DNA of 64,000 nt from Acinetobacter calcoaceticus. GTDB taxonomy: Bacteria > Pseudomonadota > Gammaproteobacteria > Pseudomonadales > Moraxellaceae. Shown piece by piece: positions 8,394-18,083 of the stretch. The notes under the pieces are model-generated. The model had not been told where the DNA came from. It did not search any database and saw only the letters and a list, made by a program, of their open reading frames with translations. Positions within the stretch are counted from its first letter, which is position 1. Each line of letters begins with the position of its first letter. Both the position numbers and the translations under genes were made by a program. The stretch lies in NCBI RefSeq assembly GCF_004345325.1, contig NZ_SLVJ01000005.1, positions 1 to 64,000 of the forward strand. Reading direction: 5' to 3'.

Positions 8394-9455
8394 ATGAGCT
8401 ATCAAGTTACCATTGAGCCACTCGGCACCACCATTGAAGTTGAAGAAGATCAAACCATCTTGGATGCAGCACTGCGCCAAGGGGTTTGGTTACCCTTCGC
8501 TTGCGGTCACGGCACCTGTGGCACCTGTAAAGTTCAAGTCACTGATGGTTTTTTTGACCTCGGTGATGCTTCACCCTTTGCCCTGATGGACATTGAACGT
8601 GAAGAAAACAAAGTTTTGGCCTGTTGCTGTAAGCCAGAGTCGGACATGGTGATCGAAGCAGATGTCGACGAAGATGAAGATTTCTTAGGCTATTTGATTG
8701 AAGATTACCAAGCCAAAGTCATTTCCATCACTGACCTGTCACCCACGATCAAGGGTGTACGCCTAGAAATCGATCGTGCCATGCAGTTCCAAGCGGGCCA
8801 GTACATCAACATTCAATTGCCGACGATTGAAGGCACCCGTGCATTTTCCATCGCCAATGCACCGAGTGAAGAAGGCATTATCGAATTGCATATCCGCCAA
8901 GTACCAGGCGGTACGGCCACCAGTTATGTCCATCAATCGCTACAAGTCGGTGATCAAGTCGATCTATCTGGTCCTTATGGTCAGTTCTTTGTGCGTAAGT
9001 CCGATGAAAAAGACATGATCTTTATCGCCGGTGGTTCTGGTCTGTCCAGTCCACAGTCGATGATCTTGGATTTGCTTGAATCTGGTGATAGCCGCACCTT
9101 GTATTTATTCCAAGGCGCACGTGATGTTTCTGAGTTGTACAACAAGGACCTGTTTGAATCGTGGGTGAAGCAATATCCAAACTTCCGCTACATTCCAGCA
9201 TTAAACGCGCCTAAGGCTGAAGATGCATGGACGGGTTTCACCGGATTTGTACATCAAGCGGTAGAAGATTATTTCGAGAAAAAATGTGCTGGGCATAAAG
9301 CCTATCTGTGCGGTCCTCCACCGATGATTGATGCAGCGATTTCCGCCCTGATGCAAAGTCGTTTATTTGAACGTGACATTCATACCGAACGCTTTCTCAG
9401 TGCTGCAGATGGTGCCAATAGCGAATCACGCTCTGCATTGTTCCGACATATCTAA
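8394..9455 (+). CDS. mphP: phenol hydroxylase NADH reductase MphP (2Fe-2S/FAD)
   Basis: 353 residues. It passes electrons from NADH through FAD and a plant-type [2Fe-2S] cluster to MphN. The N-terminal ferredoxin domain has Cys37, Cys42, Cys45 and a distal Cys in the ACCCK stretch (77-79). The ferredoxin-reductase part shows the FAD motif RAFS (149-152), the NAD-binding IAGGSGLSSPQ segment and the C-terminal YLCGPPPMID. It is the last gene of the mph operon. Its final 18 codons recur as a dead fragment at 13397-13447, in front of the second autotransporter. No catechol-cleavage genes follow. Confidence 0.94.
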   Translation: MSYQVTIEPLGTTIEVEEDQTILDAALRQGVWLPFACGHGTCGTCKVQVTDGFFDLGDASPFALMDIEREENKVLACCCKPESDMVIEADVDEDEDFLGYLIEDYQAKVISITDLSPTIKGVRLEIDRAMQFQAGQYINIQLPTIEGTRAFSIANAPSEEGIIELHIRQVPGGTATSYVHQSLQVGDQVDLSGPYGQFFVRKSDEKDMIFIAGGSGLSSPQSMILDLLESGDSRTLYLFQGARDVSELYNKDLFESWVKQYPNFRYIPALNAPKAEDAWTGFTGFVHQAVEDYFEKKCAGHKAYLCGPPPMIDAAISALMQSRLFERDIHTERFLSAADGANSESRSALFRHI

Positions 9456-9468
9456 ACAACTTAAAGTA

Positions 9469-9503
9469 ATTTGGCAGCGCCTCTCGGCCTGCCAAATTTT
9501 TTT
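9469..9503 (+). terminator. rho-independent terminator of the mph operon
   Basis: ATTTGGCAG and CTGCCAAAT form the stem around an 11-base loop, followed by a T-rich run. It lies 14 bp after mphP. A nearly identical copy stands at about 13461-13495 as part of the duplicated segment. Confidence 0.75.
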
Positions 9504-9561
9504 GCTCAATCCTATTCTTCAAATGATCTGTTGCAATGACCCGCAACTGAGCACTGAACCG

Positions 9562-12500
9562 CTACCAAACCCGACTGACCCCTGCTCCGAAAGACGATTT
9601 ACTTTGAGTATCAAAAGCCGCACTGCCTTTAAACACCCACTTACCACTGTCAGACGACACTGAACCCCCAATCGCTAGCGCATTTTGACCACGATAATGC
9701 CCCACACCTGCACCTACTGATCGTTGGCCGCCTTGCATGACTTGAGGAATATTGGCCATCGCAGAAATACCTGCGATACCCGCTTTGGCATTTTTATCAA
9801 CATTATGTGCATACTCATTGACTCGATTGATTTTCTGGTTCAATTGATCCGAAGTCTCAGTCATCCGAGCAGATACTTCTTTTAACTGTCTGACATTGGC
9901 AGCATCCGTATCTGCTGTCCCCGCTGCAACATTGCTCACTTGCCGTTCTTTGCCTTTTGACCCAACCGACACGGTATTCTCTCGATCTGCGACCGAGCTA
10001 TTTCCCAAAGCAACTGAATTTTGTGCGGTTGCAGTCGCCTTATTCCCCAATGCGACCGCTTGATGACCACTGCTTTGCGCCGCATTACCACCTGCCAATG
10101 CATCTGTACCCGTGACTTTCGGTTGTACTATCGGTGCCTCTTGACTGACTTGGAGCATACCCTCAAGACCATTTTGAATAGTGCTCACTTGATCTTTAAT
10201 CAGGCTTATATTTTTGTTTGTTTGCCCAGTTAATTTTTCAACACTTTGATCTGTGTACACTCTTGCAGTGGACATGCCTTTTTCCAACTGGCCCTTATTC
10301 ACAGCATCTGTGACACTAACACCTTCTTTTAAATGAGAAATAACCGTATTTGCTGCATTGATTCCCTCTGTTTGGACTGAAGGTCCTTGAGTAATGCGTA
10401 GGCCTTTCCGATCCAAGCGTGTACCTTCAATGGTTAGGGCTTTTTTTACATTTAATTGATCAGCCAAATCCATTTTAAACTGCGTGCCTGTTTGAGCAAC
10501 CTTGATATTACTGTCGTTATTGCCATAATCAATCACTGCATCTTTAGCCACTTTGGTTGTCCCATTGCTATTGGCAGACACACTAAAAGCCCCTTGGGAT
10601 TGGGTGGAATTTAATTCAGCAATATTGTTGCTATGTAGCTCAATTTTCTGCGTATTCGTTGTGGTTCGAGCATCAAGATTACTGACCACATCAGTGATGT
10701 TATTCATATTCTTCCCACCTAGACGATAACTTGGTTCAATCACATCAGGGTTTGTATCTACACTCACTTCACCGCCAAATACGAAAATATGCTTATTATT
10801 TGAATTATAAAACTGATCTTCCTCTTTACCTACTTTGGTATCTATCTCAAATTGGCTAGGAATATCTTTGAACCAAGCATATCCCTCAACATCGTAAACA
10901 ACAGGATAGTTCAGCTTAATACCGCTTGAACCTGCCTGTTTAGCACCTTGATCCAATACTGGCTTAATTATTGGATCAGGGATCTTCTGAATCTCTTTTA
11001 CATTCACTTGATCAGAGGAAGTTAATTTCACCCCGCCAATCGGTGTTAATGGTGCAGCAACGCCTGCAATATCATTAGTGCCTGATGCAATTGGGTTAGC
11101 ACTGCTTATTGGCAATGCTGGCTTCGCTGGTTCAGGGATCTTCTGAATCTCTTTTACATTCACTTGATCTGAGGGAGTTAATTGCACCCCACCAATCGGT
11201 ATTAATGGTGCAGCAACGCCTGCAATATCATTAGTGCCTGATGCAATTGGGTTGGCACTGCTTATTGGTAAGAGTGGCTTCGCTGGTTCAAGGATCTTCT
11301 GAATCTCTTTCACTGTCACTTTATCTGAGGGAGTTAATTTCACCCCACCAATCGGTGTTAATGGTGTAGCAACGCCTGCAATATCCTTTGCACCAGATGC
11401 AATCGGAGCATTGCTTATTGGTAATGCAGGTTTAACTGGTTCAGGGATCTTCTGAATCTCTTTTACATTCACTTGATCTGAGGCAGCTAATTTCACCCCA
11501 CCAATCGGTGTTAATGGCGCAGCAACTCTAGCAAGATCATTAGTGCCTGATGCAATTGGAGCACTGCTTATTGGCAATGCTGGCTTAACTGGTTCAGGTA
11601 TCTTCTGAATCTCTTTTACTGTCACTTGATCTGAGGGAGTTAATTTCACCCCACCCATTGGTGTTAATGGTGCAGCTACTCCAGCAATATCATTAGTGCC
11701 TGATGCAATTGGATTGGCACTGCTTATTGGCAATGCTGGCTTAACTGGTTCAGGGATCTTCTGAATCTCTTTTACATTCACTTGATCAGAGGAAGTTAAT
11801 TTCACCCCACCAATCGGTGTTAATGGCGCAGCAACACCGGCAATATCATTAGTGCCTGATGCAATTGGGTTGGCACTGCTTATTGGTAATGCAGGTTTAA
11901 CTGGTTCAGGGATCTTCTGAATCTCTTTTACATTCACTTGATCTGAAGCAGCTAATTTCACCCCACCAATCGGTGTTAATGGTGTAGCAACGCCTGCAAT
12001 ATCATTAGTGCCTGATGCAATTGGATTAGCACTGCTTATTGGCAATGCTGGCTTAACTGGTTCAGGAGTTTTCTGAATGTGCTTAAGATCTGAAGTAGTA
12101 GAAGGAACAGCTTTTACGCTTCCAATCGGGATTAAAGGTGCAGTCTTAGGTGCAATATCCTTTGAACCTGATGCAAGCGGAGCACTGCTTATTGGCAATG
12201 GCGGCTTCACTGGTTCAGGGGTTTTCTGAATCTCTTTTACTGTCACTTGATCTGAAGGAGTTAATTTCACCCCACTAATCGGGGTTAATGGTGCAGCAAC
12301 TCTAGCAAGATCATTAGAGCTTGATGCAATTGGATTGGGACGTAGAACAGGCTGAGGCGCTTGCATAAAATCTTTGTCAGTGGCATCTGTCGCAGTTTTA
12401 GCTGTATCTTGCTTAAAAATGGTCTTTAAATCAGCAAAATTATTACTGACATGACTTTTGTTCTGCGTGTTGTTTAGGCTGTTGTTGTGAGTGTTGCTTA

Positions 12501-12825
12501 GCATGGTAGCTTCAGTTCTGGTACCTGTATCTGCAACTTTACTTAGGGTCAGATCACTGGGTATTTTCCTTGATTCAGCCAGATAAGTATTGCGCTCTGC
12601 AGCTTCGCCACCCACTGAAGTATTGGCGATATTATTTTTGTTGTTCAGCAATACACTATTATTCATATCTGACAACACATCTGTAGAAAAAATAAGTGCC
12701 ACCGAAGTTAAAATTTTTGTCTTGGTAATATTGGCTGTTTTAGATCTTCCTTTCATGGTTTCACAAGCCACAACCCACTTATTTAAACAATTATTCCAAA
12801 TACATTTGTAAATCTTATTCAACAT
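9562..12825 (-). CDS. trimeric autotransporter adhesin (YadA-like) with proline-rich repeats
   Basis: 1087 residues. The N-terminus is an extended signal peptide region (MLNKIYKCIWNNCLNKWVVACE), followed by a short hydrophobic stretch. Residues about 165-620 hold nine ~52-residue repeats rich in Pro, Ile and Val (unit ends EIQKIPEPVKPALPISS). Then come a stalk part shared with the neighbouring adhesin (VAKDAVIDYG...), a short YadA-head segment with AVALGN/SVALGN repeats (about 915-955), and the four-strand membrane anchor in the last ~90 residues, ending in Trp. Trimeric autotransporters export their own passenger and act in adhesion and biofilm. GGAAG precedes the start. The repeats look like an extended rod, but their function is unknown. 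Confidence 0.88.
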   Translation of the reverse strand: MLNKIYKCIWNNCLNKWVVACETMKGRSKTANITKTKILTSVALIFSTDVLSDMNNSVLLNNKNNIANTSVGGEAAERNTYLAESRKIPSDLTLSKVADTGTRTEATMLSNTHNNSLNNTQNKSHVSNNFADLKTIFKQDTAKTATDATDKDFMQAPQPVLRPNPIASSSNDLARVAAPLTPISGVKLTPSDQVTVKEIQKTPEPVKPPLPISSAPLASGSKDIAPKTAPLIPIGSVKAVPSTTSDLKHIQKTPEPVKPALPISSANPIASGTNDIAGVATPLTPIGGVKLAASDQVNVKEIQKIPEPVKPALPISSANPIASGTNDIAGVAAPLTPIGGVKLTSSDQVNVKEIQKIPEPVKPALPISSANPIASGTNDIAGVAAPLTPMGGVKLTPSDQVTVKEIQKIPEPVKPALPISSAPIASGTNDLARVAAPLTPIGGVKLAASDQVNVKEIQKIPEPVKPALPISNAPIASGAKDIAGVATPLTPIGGVKLTPSDKVTVKEIQKILEPAKPLLPISSANPIASGTNDIAGVAAPLIPIGGVQLTPSDQVNVKEIQKIPEPAKPALPISSANPIASGTNDIAGVAAPLTPIGGVKLTSSDQVNVKEIQKIPDPIIKPVLDQGAKQAGSSGIKLNYPVVYDVEGYAWFKDIPSQFEIDTKVGKEEDQFYNSNNKHIFVFGGEVSVDTNPDVIEPSYRLGGKNMNNITDVVSNLDARTTTNTQKIELHSNNIAELNSTQSQGAFSVSANSNGTTKVAKDAVIDYGNNDSNIKVAQTGTQFKMDLADQLNVKKALTIEGTRLDRKGLRITQGPSVQTEGINAANTVISHLKEGVSVTDAVNKGQLEKGMSTARVYTDQSVEKLTGQTNKNISLIKDQVSTIQNGLEGMLQVSQEAPIVQPKVTGTDALAGGNAAQSSGHQAVALGNKATATAQNSVALGNSSVADRENTVSVGSKGKERQVSNVAAGTADTDAANVRQLKEVSARMTETSDQLNQKINRVNEYAHNVDKNAKAGIAGISAMANIPQVMQGGQRSVGAGVGHYRGQNALAIGGSVSSDSGKWVFKGSAAFDTQSKSSFGAGVSRVW
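10981..12330 (-). repeat. nine tandem ~155-bp repeats in the first autotransporter
   Basis: The segment beginning GATCTTCTGAATCTC (or a close variant) recurs at about 10981, 11138, 11293, 11447, 11600, 11755, 11911, 12067 and 12221, a period of 153-157 bp. The central copies are nearly identical and the two promoter-proximal copies (12067, 12221) are the most divergent, as expected if inner copies are added and lost by recombination. Confidence 0.88.
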
Positions 12826-13075
12826 TAATCTTCCTGATTAATATTATAAATAATGAGTTTTCCCTCTATTTTTATATATTTTTTTATAATCATACAAATT
12901 TTTAAAATCAAAAAGACAACCAGACCATAATAAAATTATAATATAGAGAGAATCAATAAAAATTCAACAGTTTCATCTACCATCAAAATGACGAATAAAT
13001 AATCACAAACTTAACTCAAATTACTCAACCACACACTAACCATAAATACCAATTTCTATTAATCTCAGAGCCTAG

Positions 13076-13378
13076 TTTCTTAAGCTATTTACCAGCTTGA
13101 ATATCGATCAAGCCTCATATTGGCTCTAAGGCATAACGTGCATCATGATCTCACAGCGATGAGATTTACAAACTCGAAAAAGGCCCATCCAAATATAGTG
13201 CGTGTTAAAGCCCAAAATCCTGCTTGAAAATTTTCTCAAAGGTATAGAAATTCACTTTATGATGACTGTTCACCAAATACAGCACATTGTTTTTGAACCC
13301 GACAGCATTTCTAATTTTCAGTGACTTTGAATCGGGTAAAAGTATTGGACTGACTTCACCATCTATAAGCAATGCTAT
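13076..13378 (-). pseudogene. dead 3' fragment of the DUF2233 gene
   Basis: About 300 bp match the 3' end of the intact gene at 18084-18833: shared runs include AAAGGTATAGAAATTCACTT, ATACAGCACATTGT and TTGAATCGGGTAAAA. The copy has many substitutions, is not translatable as a protein and stops abruptly near 13378, where mphP-derived sequence begins. It is the scar of a tandem duplication. The rest of 12826-13075 is the AT-rich leader of the first autotransporter. Confidence 0.8.
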
Positions 13379-13495
13379 GCACCCCCACCGATGGTTGCAG
13401 ATGGTGCCAATAGCGAATCACGTTCTGCATTGTTCCGACATATCTAAACGACTTAAAGTAATTTGGCAGCGCCTCTCGGCCTGCCAAAATTTTTG
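13379..13495 (+). pseudogene. dead 3' fragment of mphP with copied terminator
   Basis: From 13397 the sequence repeats the last 17-18 codons of mphP (base 9405 onward) almost exactly, including its stop codon, and continues through a copy of the mph terminator into the end of the second autotransporter. At 13385-13393 a CCACCGATG also occurs in mphP about 80 bp further upstream, so the fragment may have lost an internal piece. It has no start and is not expressed as a protein. Confidence 0.85.
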
Positions 13496-13552
13496 CTCAA
13501 TCCTATTCTTCAAATGACCTATTGCAATGGCCCGCAACTGATCACTGAACCG

Positions 13553-16500
13553 CTACCAAACCCGACTGACCCCAGCTCCGAAAGACGATTTACTTTGAGT
13601 ATCAAAAGCCGCACTGCCTTTAAACACCCATTTACCACTGTCAGACGACACTGAACCCCCAATCGCTACTGCATTTTGACCACGATAATGCCCCACACCA
13701 GCACCCACTGATCGTTGACCGCCTTGCATAACTTGAGGAATATTGGCCATCGCAGAAATACCTGCAATACCCGCTTTGGCATTTTTATCAACATTATGTG
13801 CATACTCATTGACTCGATTGATTTTCTGGTTCAATTGATCCGAAGTCTCAGTCATCCGAGCAGATACTTCTTTTAACTGTCTGACATTGGCAGCATCCGT
13901 ATCTGCTGTCCCAGCTGCAACATTGCTTACTTGCCGTTCTTTGCCTTTTGACCCGACCGACACGGTATTATCTCGATCTGCGAGCGAACTATTTCCCAAA
14001 GCAACAGAATTTTGTGCGGTTGCAGTCGCCTTATTCCCCAATGCGACCGCTTGATGACCACTGCTTTGCGCCGCATTACCACCTGCCAATGTATCTGTAC
14101 CCGTGGCTTTCGGTTGTACTATCGGCGCCTCTTGGCTGACTTGGAGCATACCCTCAAGACCATTTTGAAGTTGGATCACTTGATCTTTAATCTGCGTCAC
14201 ATCTCTCGATGTACCGCCGGTAACTTTCTGAACTTGTTGATCTGTATATTGTTTTGCCGATGTAAGACCCCGATCCAACTGCCCCTTACTGGCGGCATCG
14301 GTGGCATTAACCCCATCTTTCAGATTGCTGATCGTGGTATTTGCCGCATTAATACCTGTTTGCGTAATGGATGGGCCGCCTGTAATGCTTAGTCCAGATT
14401 GGCTCAAGATGGTTCCACCCACGGCCACAGAGGTTTTAATCTTTAATTGATCGGCCAAATCAAATTTAAACTGCGTGCCTGTTTGTGCAACTTTAATATT
14501 GCTATCGGTGTTGCCGTAGTCGATGACAGCATCTTTGGCCACTCTGGTCACGCCAGTGGCATTGGCCGAGACACTAAATGACCCTTCTGACAATGTTTTA
14601 CTGAGATTGTTAATGTTCTGGGTATTGCTTGTAATGTTCTGAGTGTTGGTGGTCGTTCGGCCATCGAGATTACTGACGGCATCACCGATACTACTGACTT
14701 TGCTCCCCCCAACGTTATAGCTTGGTGCGGTGATATTGCCATTGCTATCTACAGTAGAGCCGCCACCCAAGGCCGAGGCGATTTTTTGATTTGAATTGTA
14801 CAACTGACTGCCATTGATCGCGTCCTTGGAGTTTGCTGCAACTTTGCCTATAGCCACATTGCTCAACACACTGCCTTGGCCTGCATTGTCTCTTAATTGC
14901 ACATTACCGACTGCGTCATAGGTCACCGCATTGATTGCTTTACCATTTGCATCAACCAAACCAGCATCTTTTAGACTCCTATCCAACTGCCCCTTGCTTG
15001 CAGCATCGTTGGCATTGACCCCATCTTTCAGATTGCTGATCGTGGTATTTGCCGCATTAATACCTGTTTGCGTGATTGATGGACCACCCGTAATGCTTAG
15101 TCCAGATTGGCTCAAGATGGTTCCACCCACCGCTACAGAGGTTTTAATCTTTAATTGATCAGCCAAATCAAATTTAAACTGTGTCCCAGTTTGTGCAACT
15201 TTAATATTGCTATCGGTGTTGCCGTAGTCGATGACAGCATCTTTGGCCACTCTGGTCACGCCAGTGGCATTGGCCGAGACACTAAATGATCCTTCTGACA
15301 ATGTTTTACTGAGATTGTTAATGTTCTGGGTATTGCTTGTAATGTTCTGGGTATTCATCGTGGTTCGGCCATCGAGATTACTGACTGCATCACCGACACT
15401 GCTGACTTTGGTCCCACCAACGCTATAGCTCGGTGCGATGATATTGCCATTGCTGTCTACGGTGGAACCTCCACCCAAAGCAGATGCAACTTTTTGATTT
15501 GAATTGTACAACTGACTGCCATTAATCGCTTCTCTGGAGTCTGCTGCAACTTTGCCTACTGCCACATTACTCAACACACTGCCTTGGCCTGCATTGTCTT
15601 TTAGTTGCACATTTCCCACTGTGTCATAAGTCACCGCATTGATTGCTTTACCATTTGCATCAACCAAACCTGCATCTTTTAAACTCTTATCCAACTGCCC
15701 CTTACTGGCGGCATCGGTGGCATTAACCCCATCTTTCAGATTGCTGATCGTGGTGTTTGCCGCATTAATACCTGTTTGCGTGATTGATGGACCACCCGTA
15801 ATGCTTAGTCCAGATTGGCTCACGGTGGTTCCACCCACGGCCACAGAGGTTTTAATCTTTAATTGATCGGCCAAATCAAACTTAAACTGTGTCCCAGTTT
15901 GCGCAACCTTAATATTGCTATCGGTGTTGCCGTAGTCGATGACAGCATCTTTGGCCACTCTGGTCACGCCAGTGGCATTGGCCGAGACACTAAATGATCC
16001 TTCTGACAATGTTTTACTGAGATTGTTAATGTTCTGGGTATTGCTTGTAATGTTCTGGGTATTCATCGTGGTTCGGCCATCGAGATTACTGACTGCATCA
16101 CCGACACTACTGACTTTGGTCCCACCAACGCTATAGCTCGGTGCAGTGATATTGCCATTGCTGTCTACAGTAGAGCCGCCACCCAAAGCAGATGCAACTT
16201 TTTGATTTGAATTATACAACTGACTGCCATTAATCGCTTCTCTGGAGTCTGCTGCAACTTTGCCTACTGCCACATTACTCAACACACTGCCTTGGCCTGC
16301 ATTGTCTTTTAGTTGCACATTACCCACTGTGTCATAAGTCACCGCATTGATTGCTTTACCATTTGCATCAACCAAACCTGCATCTTTTAGACTCTTATCC
16401 AACTGCCCCTTACTGGCGGCATCGGTGGCATTAACGCCATCTTTCAAATTGCTGATCGTGGTATTTGCAGCATTAATACCTGTTTGCGTAATGGATGGGC

Positions 16501-17599
16501 CGCCTGTAATGCTTAATCCAGATTGGCTCACGGTGGTTCCACCCACGGCCACAGAGGTTTTAATCTTCAATTGATCAGCCAAATCAAATTTAAACTGTGT
16601 CCCTGTTTGCGCAACCTTAATATTGCTATCAGTATTGCCATAGTCGATAACAGCATCTTTGGCCACCTTGGTCACGCCAGTGCCATTGGCCGAGACACTA
16701 AAAGTACCTTGAGTTACAGTCGTATTTAAATCGCTAATACTCTTGCTGTTGGTACTTATGTTCTGAGTATTCGTTGCTATGTCCTGGGTGTTGGTCGCTA
16801 TGTTCTGGGTATTCGTTGCTATATCCTGGGTGTTGGTCGCTATGTTCTGGGTATTGCTAGTAATATTTTGATTGTTAGTCGCTATATTCTGGGTATTGCT
16901 GCTGGTTCGGCCATCTAGATTACTGACTGCATCACCGACACTACTGACTTTGGTCCCACCAACGCTATAGCTCGGTGCAGTAATATTACCATTGCTATCT
17001 ATCCCGGAACCGCCACCCAATGCCGAGGCGATTTTTTGATTTGAACCAAATAGCTGGCCGCCGTTGATGCCATCTTTTGAATTTAAAGCCACAGTACCAT
17101 TGGCCAAATTGGTAATTTTCTGATTTTCAAGACTTGCACCTTGCTGAAAGGTGGCGAGCTTTGTGACACGTAATGCTGCTTCGATAGTCGCACCTGTAGG
17201 TGCATATAAATAGATCTCTCCTACACTTCTTCCTGTTTTATTGATACCGACGCCAAGTGAAGCAGTACCACCCGAGAAAACCGTTCCATTCGCTTCATAT
17301 ATTGCTACACCTAATCCATCAGCCAGGCAGCCATGGGTAACCTTAACCAAATTTGAGCTGAGATTACTCAATGTAGAATTTAAGCCATCACAAATTGAGA
17401 CACTGCCCGCCAACGTAGACATAGAGTAAGTTGTTGTTGTGATCGCCACAATAATCACGGTAATCGCAGTAATGGCTTTATTCACTTTACTTATATTTGC
17501 ACCTAAACTTGATTTAGATTTCCCTGTTGCGCTTTCAGAAACAACCACCATTATATTTAAGCGACTATTCCAAATACATTTATAGATCTTATTCATCAT
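13553..17599 (-). CDS. trimeric autotransporter adhesin (YadA-like) with 236-residue repeats
   Basis: 1348 residues. It starts with an extended signal peptide region (MMNKIYKCIWNSRLNIMVVVSE) and a hydrophobic core (AITAITVIIVAITTTTYSM), then a unique head region (about 65-185), heptad-type coiled coil made of NTQNIAT/NTQDIAT units (about 235-285), and three complete plus one partial copies of a 236-residue module (SVSANxTGVT..., SITGGPSITQTGINAAN..., LKDAGLVDANGKAIN...). It ends with AVALGN/SVALGN head repeats and the membrane anchor ending in Trp. The last ~205 residues are almost identical to those of the adhesin at 9562-12825. GGAAG precedes the ATG, and the second ATG at 17596 is equally possible. 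Likely an outer-membrane adhesin or biofilm factor. Confidence 0.9.
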   Translation of the reverse strand: MMNKIYKCIWNSRLNIMVVVSESATGKSKSSLGANISKVNKAITAITVIIVAITTTTYSMSTLAGSVSICDGLNSTLSNLSSNLVKVTHGCLADGLGVAIYEANGTVFSGGTASLGVGINKTGRSVGEIYLYAPTGATIEAALRVTKLATFQQGASLENQKITNLANGTVALNSKDGINGGQLFGSNQKIASALGGGSGIDSNGNITAPSYSVGGTKVSSVGDAVSNLDGRTSSNTQNIATNNQNITSNTQNIATNTQDIATNTQNIATNTQDIATNTQNISTNSKSISDLNTTVTQGTFSVSANGTGVTKVAKDAVIDYGNTDSNIKVAQTGTQFKFDLADQLKIKTSVAVGGTTVSQSGLSITGGPSITQTGINAANTTISNLKDGVNATDAASKGQLDKSLKDAGLVDANGKAINAVTYDTVGNVQLKDNAGQGSVLSNVAVGKVAADSREAINGSQLYNSNQKVASALGGGSTVDSNGNITAPSYSVGGTKVSSVGDAVSNLDGRTTMNTQNITSNTQNINNLSKTLSEGSFSVSANATGVTRVAKDAVIDYGNTDSNIKVAQTGTQFKFDLADQLKIKTSVAVGGTTVSQSGLSITGGPSITQTGINAANTTISNLKDGVNATDAASKGQLDKSLKDAGLVDANGKAINAVTYDTVGNVQLKDNAGQGSVLSNVAVGKVAADSREAINGSQLYNSNQKVASALGGGSTVDSNGNIIAPSYSVGGTKVSSVGDAVSNLDGRTTMNTQNITSNTQNINNLSKTLSEGSFSVSANATGVTRVAKDAVIDYGNTDSNIKVAQTGTQFKFDLADQLKIKTSVAVGGTILSQSGLSITGGPSITQTGINAANTTISNLKDGVNANDAASKGQLDRSLKDAGLVDANGKAINAVTYDAVGNVQLRDNAGQGSVLSNVAIGKVAANSKDAINGSQLYNSNQKIASALGGGSTVDSNGNITAPSYNVGGSKVSSIGDAVSNLDGRTTTNTQNITSNTQNINNLSKTLSEGSFSVSANATGVTRVAKDAVIDYGNTDSNIKVAQTGTQFKFDLADQLKIKTSVAVGGTILSQSGLSITGGPSITQTGINAANTTISNLKDGVNATDAASKGQLDRGLTSAKQYTDQQVQKVTGGTSRDVTQIKDQVIQLQNGLEGMLQVSQEAPIVQPKATGTDTLAGGNAAQSSGHQAVALGNKATATAQNSVALGNSSLADRDNTVSVGSKGKERQVSNVAAGTADTDAANVRQLKEVSARMTETSDQLNQKINRVNEYAHNVDKNAKAGIAGISAMANIPQVMQGGQRSVGAGVGHYRGQNAVAIGGSVSSDSGKWVFKGSAAFDTQSKSSFGAGVSRVW
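14265..16700 (-). repeat. 708-bp tandem repeats in the second autotransporter
   Basis: The marker GCCGAGACACTAAA occurs at 14565, 15273, 15981 and 16689, exactly 708 bp apart each time, and the flanking sequence is nearly identical between copies. This gives about 3.4 units of 236 codons. The exact spacing means length changes would keep the reading frame. Confidence 0.92.
16745..16900 (-). repeat. heptad-coding mini-repeats (NTQNIAT/NTQDIAT)
   Basis: Alternating 21-bp units coding for NTQNIAT and NTQDIAT recur about eight times. They encode a trimeric coiled-coil stalk with Asn and Ile at regular heptad positions. Confidence 0.8.
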
Positions 17600-18083
17600 T
17601 TTCTTCCTGATTCATATTATCTGGACATTGATTCTCCCTTTATTATTCTTTCTTATTAAAATTAATAAACATTTTTCAAAATCAAAAATATAAAAAAACC
17701 AAACATCAACACTCGATTCAACAAAGAGAGAAAACATAGGATTTAGCGACTATTATCATTTACAGGTCAATAAACACTCTTCAACTTAACCCAAATAAAA
17801 CAACCATTCATTAATTATTCATATCAAATATAGTTAATACTCACCCCAAATTAATAAAAATAAATTTATATAAGATTAATATTGGCAGCACAGATACAGA
17901 TTTAGAAAACATAAAAAATTGGAATCTAACAGCATATTATTATTTTAGTTGTGGAAGCATATATTAAATTCTGCCAGCATTAAAAAAATCAAAAGTACGA
18001 AAAAGGCCAACTCACCCTTAATCGAGTGAGAATGCGCCATTCAATATGTTCAAAGCTTGGTAAATCAGAATGTTTAACTTAGG
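17600..18083. other. AT-rich intergenic region upstream of the second autotransporter
   Basis: No ORF with a plausible start was found. The first ~120 bp resemble the leader of the first autotransporter at 12826-12950 (both have TTCCTGATT.ATATTAT followed by A/T runs), so they probably carry the duplicated promoter. Close to 18000-18045 a weak CTCAC...GTGAG hairpin lies where a DUF2233-gene terminator would be. Confidence 0.5.

Noticed and set aside
9367..9663. Plus-strand ORF of 98 residues over the end of mphP
   Set aside because: It is the complement and alternate frame of mphP, its terminator and the autotransporter anchor, with no ribosome binding site.
10981..12330. Regular direct repeats that could suggest a CRISPR array
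   Set aside because: The period is about 155 bp, there are no unique spacers, the whole tract is in one coding frame and no cas genes are near.
14931..16574. Plus-strand ORFs recurring every 708 bp (start MIALPFASTKPASF)
   Set aside because: They are antisense shadows created by the 708-bp repeats of the autotransporter gene.
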